From the NCBI GenBank assembly GCA_011391285.1, contig JAABQU010000290.1:1-8570 (forward strand): DNA of 8,570 bases, given 5' to 3'. Made by a program: the position numbers and the translations under genes. Shown one piece after another: positions 5,549-8,570 of this stretch (position 1 is the first letter of the stretch; every line of letters starts with the position of its first letter). The DNA is from Thiobacillus sp. Lineage in GTDB: Bacteria > Pseudomonadota > Gammaproteobacteria > Burkholderiales > Thiobacillaceae. The notes beneath the pieces were generated by a model. The model was not told the origin of the DNA, did not search any database, and was given only the letters and a program-made list of their open reading frames with translations.

Positions 5549-6688
5549 TTACAGTTCGCCGTAGGAATGCAGTCCGGACAGGAACATGTTGACGCCGAGG
5601 AAAGCGAAGGTGGTGACGAGCAGGCCGACCACCGCCCACCAGGCCAGCATCGGGCCACGCAAGCCCTTGACCAGGCGGATGTGCAGCCAGGCAGCGTAGT
5701 TCAGCCACACGATGAGTGCCCAGGTTTCCTTCGGATCCCACGACCAGTAGCCGCCCCAGGCTTCGGCTGCCCACATCGCGCCGAGAATGGTGGCGACGGT
5801 GAAGAAAGCGAAGCCGATCGCGATCGCCTTGTACATGACGTCGTCGAGCACCTCCAGCGTCGGCAGGCGGCTGGCGAGGATGCCGCGTGCGGCAAGCAGG
5901 TAGGCCACGCCGAGCATGGCGGCGATCGAGAAGGCGCCGTAGCCGACGAAGTTGGCGGGAACGTGCAGCTTCATCCACCAGGATTTGAGCGCCGGCACCA
6001 GCGGCTGGATCTCGTGCGCGCCACGGTCGATGGTGTACCAGAGGATGAAGCCGACGGCGGCGGAGATCACCAGCAGCACGAAGGCGCCCATCTGTCGCGT
6101 CTGGTAACGCGCCTCGTAATACAGGTACATCATCGCGGTGATCAGGCAGAACAGCACGAACACTTCGTACAGATTGGACACCGGGATGTGCCCGACATCG
6201 GCGCCGATCAGGTAGGACTCGTACCAGCGCACCATCAGGCCGATGAAACCGAATGCCACCGCGGTCCAGCTCAGCGTGCTGCCGGTCTTCATCGTGAATT
6301 CTGAGCGCGCCAGCAGTCCGCCCCAGTAGGCCAGCGTGGCGAGCGCGAACAGTGCACACATCCACATGATGGCAGCCTGGCTGGAGATCAGATACTTGAG
6401 GAAAAAGGCCTCTTCCATGCGCGCGAGGCTGCCGTTGTACTGGCTGATGGCGAACAGACTGATCGCGCCGGTCACCAGGAACAGCGGGCGGAACGGCTTC
6501 CAGAACCAGCCGAACACTGCCATCGCAGGAATCGACGCCAGCAGGATGGCCTTTTCATAGATGTCCATGTAATCGCCGAAGCGCGACAGGGCATACAGGC
6601 CGCCCACTGCGACGATGGTGGCGAACAGCCAGTCGAACCACGACAGGCGCTTCAGCAGCGGGGCGGGTTGGTTGAGGGCGAGTTCCAT
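5549..6688 (-). CDS. ccsB: Cytochrome c biogenesis protein CcsB (ResC/CcsA-type haem handling membrane protein)
   Basis: This is the channel subunit of System II cytochrome c maturation, which with ResB exports haem and attaches it to apocytochromes on the outer face of the inner membrane. The 379-residue product is highly hydrophobic with about eight or more membrane helices. The diagnostic WWD haem-binding segment is at about 306-325 (W306, W311, W315, W317, D318, E321; GGYWSWDPKETW). Conserved histidines are visible at H242 (KLHVPANFVGYG), H336 (WLHIRL) and H374 (LHSYG), fitting the external and membrane haem ligands of the family. The ATG at 6688 has a good Shine-Dalgarno (GGAGA) 7-8 bases upstream. 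It lies 63 bp downstream of resB, the usual pairing. Naming varies between CcsA, CcsB and ResC for this family. Confidence 0.95.
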   Translation of the reverse strand: MELALNQPAPLLKRLSWFDWLFATIVAVGGLYALSRFGDYMDIYEKAILLASIPAMAVFGWFWKPFRPLFLVTGAISLFAISQYNGSLARMEEAFFLKYLISSQAAIMWMCALFALATLAYWGGLLARSEFTMKTGSTLSWTAVAFGFIGLMVRWYESYLIGADVGHIPVSNLYEVFVLFCLITAMMYLYYEARYQTRQMGAFVLLVISAAVGFILWYTIDRGAHEIQPLVPALKSWWMKLHVPANFVGYGAFSIAAMLGVAYLLAARGILASRLPTLEVLDDVMYKAIAIGFAFFTVATILGAMWAAEAWGGYWSWDPKETWALIVWLNYAAWLHIRLVKGLRGPMLAWWAVVGLLVTTFAFLGVNMFLSGLHSYGEL

Positions 6689-6751
6689 GGCGGTATCTCC
6701 GGATTATTGGGTCATTGCTCAAGCGTGTTCAAAAACATTTGCTATGCGTTT

Positions 6752-8570
6752 TTATTTCACCAGCGTATCCAGCGCCTGCGTGTGCCGGGTGAATTCCTTC
6801 TCGAAATCGATGGTGTGCCTGGCCGACGACATGGCCAGCAGCGCGTGGCCCGGCTTGATGCGAATCCAGACCCGGCGTTCGCGCACATAGAGCATGAAGA
6901 ATACGCCGAGCGTCAGCAAAAGCGAGCCGAAGTAGACCACGTTCTTGCCGGGCGAGCGGGTCAGTTGCAGGCCGCTGGCCTTGACCTCGTCGTACGTCAT
7001 CAGTTGCAGGTAAACCGGCGCGCCGTAGACGAACAGGTCACTCATGCTGTTGAGGGTGTCGCGGACCAGCCAGCCGGTGGCGTCGTCGGTCGCGGGGGCG
7101 GCCAGGCCGGCCTGGCTGTTGGCGATCTGCAGCGCCTCGAATGCGGCAAGTTCCAGAATGCGCAGATAGGTCCCTGCCGCTTTTTCACCTTCGGCCGCGG
7201 GAATTTTTTCCTCGATGAACCGCCCCAGCGACTCGAAGCCGCCCTGGGCAAACAGAGTCAGTATCTGGGTGGCGCTGAACTTTAGCCGATCCTCGATTTC
7301 GGTCCCTTGGGCCGCTTGCGGCAGCGCCTGGCGGGCGAAGCGCGCGGCGATTTCCGGATGCAGTTCTGCATTCAGCAGTGCGCCGCGCAGCCGCATGAAG
7401 CTGTCGAGGCTGCCGGCGGCATCCAGTGGCATGCGCAGGTAGCGGAAGGCTTCATTCGGCGATTCGCGCACGCCCGACATCATGTACCAGCGGCCATCCA
7501 GTTCCAGCGGCAGCATGTAGTTGGAAAATTCGCGCGCCTGGCCGCGCGTGTCGCGCAGCTTGTACTGAAAACTCGGGCCGACGTTGCGCAGCTGGCGGTT
7601 GTCGCTGACCGGGCTGCCGCCAAGCACGCTCATGGTGTCGCGCGGCGTTTCGGTCTCGCCACCCATGTTTTCGATATTGAACGGGCGGAAGTCGATGAAT
7701 TCGAGCGTGTAGTTGCCCGCTGCGCTGGTCAGCGCGGCTTCCTGGTGAACCGCGCCCTTGATGGGGAAGGTCGAGACTGTCGGTGCAAACAGGTTCCAGC
7801 CCTGCAGGGTCAGGCGGGTGCCGCCGTCGGCAAAGCTCGCCTGGTAGATGGCGACGCCATCATGGATCAGCGGATGGTTGACGGCGATTGTTGCTTCGCG
7901 GACTTTCTTGCCCGAAAGGTCGAACAGTTCGACGTCGCTCTCGAAGCTTTTGGGCTGGCCCGTGGTGTAGTGCTCGATGCGGAAATCCTTCAAGGCCACG
8001 GTGAAAGGAAGATCCTGCACCAGATAGCCGTCGGCCACGTTGAGGAATGCGACGCTCGCGCTGGAGCCCTCGGGAATCTGCACGCTGCCGCGGAACGACG
8101 GATTCGACGGCGACAGGCGCGATATCGCCGGCACCTGGCTCTGCGGGATATCCCGCTTCTCGATCTGCTTCATCCCCAGCAACTGCTGGGCCTTGAATAC
8201 CAGGTTGCCGTCCATCAGGCCGCCGATGCAGATCATCACAATCGCCGAATGCGCCAGAAAGTAGCCGAGGCGATTCCAGCTTCCGGCCTTGGCGGCGAGC
8301 AGCTCGCCCTCCTCGCGCGGTACGTGCTTCACCTTGTAGCCCTGGCCTTCCAGATAGCGCTGCGCACTGGTGGCGAGCGTTCCGGGCGGAAGTGCGGTGG
8401 CGGCTTCGTGCTTGTGCTTGAACGCGGCGAGCGACTGTTCGCTGACGTGCTCGCGATAGCGTTTCATCTCGCGTGCGAAGTTCGGCGCGTTGCGCCAGAT
8501 GCAGACGCTGGTCGAGGCGACGAGGAAGGTCAGGATGAGCAGAAACCATCCGGCGTGATACACATCGTAC
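6752..8570 (-). CDS. resB: Cytochrome c biogenesis protein ResB, N-terminus outside window
   Basis: ResB (Ccs1) partners the CcsB/ResC channel in System II cytochrome c maturation. The frame runs off the right edge. The GTG at 8563 is an internal valine: the codons before it read Tyr-Asp, continuing the family pattern YDVYHAGWF, so the first membrane helix and start are missing. About 605 residues are visible. They include a membrane helix at about 7-23 (GWFLLILTFLVASTSVCI), another at about 102-120 with a conserved histidine (GYFLAHSAIVMICIGGLMDG), a large periplasmic region (about 125-540) with the conserved NHPLIHDGVAIYQASF, and a last helix at about 544-562 (VYFGSLLLTLGVFFMLYV) followed by a basic cytoplasmic tail. 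The gene ends in TAA (6754-6752), 63 bp before ccsB. The family call is secure. Confidence 0.95.
   Translation of the reverse strand, partial: YDVYHAGWFLLILTFLVASTSVCIWRNAPNFAREMKRYREHVSEQSLAAFKHKHEAATALPPGTLATSAQRYLEGQGYKVKHVPREEGELLAAKAGSWNRLGYFLAHSAIVMICIGGLMDGNLVFKAQQLLGMKQIEKRDIPQSQVPAISRLSPSNPSFRGSVQIPEGSSASVAFLNVADGYLVQDLPFTVALKDFRIEHYTTGQPKSFESDVELFDLSGKKVREATIAVNHPLIHDGVAIYQASFADGGTRLTLQGWNLFAPTVSTFPIKGAVHQEAALTSAAGNYTLEFIDFRPFNIENMGGETETPRDTMSVLGGSPVSDNRQLRNVGPSFQYKLRDTRGQAREFSNYMLPLELDGRWYMMSGVRESPNEAFRYLRMPLDAAGSLDSFMRLRGALLNAELHPEIAARFARQALPQAAQGTEIEDRLKFSATQILTLFAQGGFESLGRFIEEKIPAAEGEKAAGTYLRILELAAFEALQIANSQAGLAAPATDDATGWLVRDTLNSMSDLFVYGAPVYLQLMTYDEVKASGLQLTRSPGKNVVYFGSLLLTLGVFFMLYVRERRVWIRIKPGHALLAMSSARHTIDFEKEFTRHTQALDTLVK

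Noticed and set aside
5445..6365. 306-codon minus-strand frame and the 255-codon plus-strand frame at 5537-6304
   Set aside because: Both overlap ccsB. The minus-strand one is an Arg-rich reading of ccsB in another frame, and the plus-strand one is antisense. ccsB itself has the WWD motif and membrane helices.
6703..6751. Possible internal promoter upstream of ccsB (TTGAAC, 18 bp, AATAAT on the minus strand)
   Set aside because: The -35 is weak and the spacing suboptimal. The predicted transcript start would fall on or next to the ccsB Shine-Dalgarno. resB and ccsB are better explained as one transcript.
8561..8563. GTG at 8563 as the start of resB
   Set aside because: The preceding in-frame codons (Tyr, Asp) continue the conserved YDVYHAGW pattern and the first membrane helix of the family is missing, so the true start is beyond the window.
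1..8570. CRISPR array, tRNA, rRNA, prophage or toxin-antitoxin genes
   Set aside because: I saw no regularly spaced direct repeats, no tRNA-like cloverleaf and no small unassigned gene in the gaps. All sizeable coding frames are accounted for by core genes.

Overview
The window is a chromosomal housekeeping region, almost certainly from a GC-rich betaproteobacterium (Nitrosomonadales/Rhodocyclales-like; the genus cannot be fixed from the sequence). Three things point there: System II cytochrome c maturation genes (resB, ccsB), a prmA followed by an MJ0042/DUF3426 zinc-ribbon membrane protein, and a tandem glycine riboswitch in front of gcvT. Every gene I can support reads on the minus strand. 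The long plus-strand frames are antisense shadows.

In transcription order (high to low coordinates): resB (5' end outside the window) and ccsB encode the haem export/ligation complex for c-type cytochromes. A 151-bp gap with a weak candidate promoter follows. Next come aroQ (type II 3-dehydroquinate dehydratase, shikimate pathway), accB (biotin carboxyl carrier protein) overlapping the end of aroQ by 32 bp, accC (biotin carboxylase), prmA (ribosomal protein L11 methyltransferase), and a zinc-ribbon/DUF3426 single-pass membrane protein whose GTG start overlaps the prmA stop. After a 306-bp leader, gcvT (glycine cleavage T protein) runs off the left edge.

Two non-coding features stand out. The gcvT leader holds a complete two-aptamer glycine riboswitch, followed by a perfect 10-bp terminator hairpin with a U-rich tract, so glycine probably controls transcription into the gcv operon. 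The accB-accC and accC-prmA gaps each hold a fold-back element of about 100-120 bp. Its arms are runs of a degenerate 7-bp unit (GGGGTCA/GGATTCA-like). The elements separate genes that would otherwise be closely packed, and neither accC nor prmA has a recognisable Shine-Dalgarno sequence downstream of its element.

I found no mobile element, CRISPR array, tRNA, rRNA or novel defence-like system. All protein genes belong to known families with their key residues intact. The repeats and the riboswitch expression platform are the parts worth a second look.
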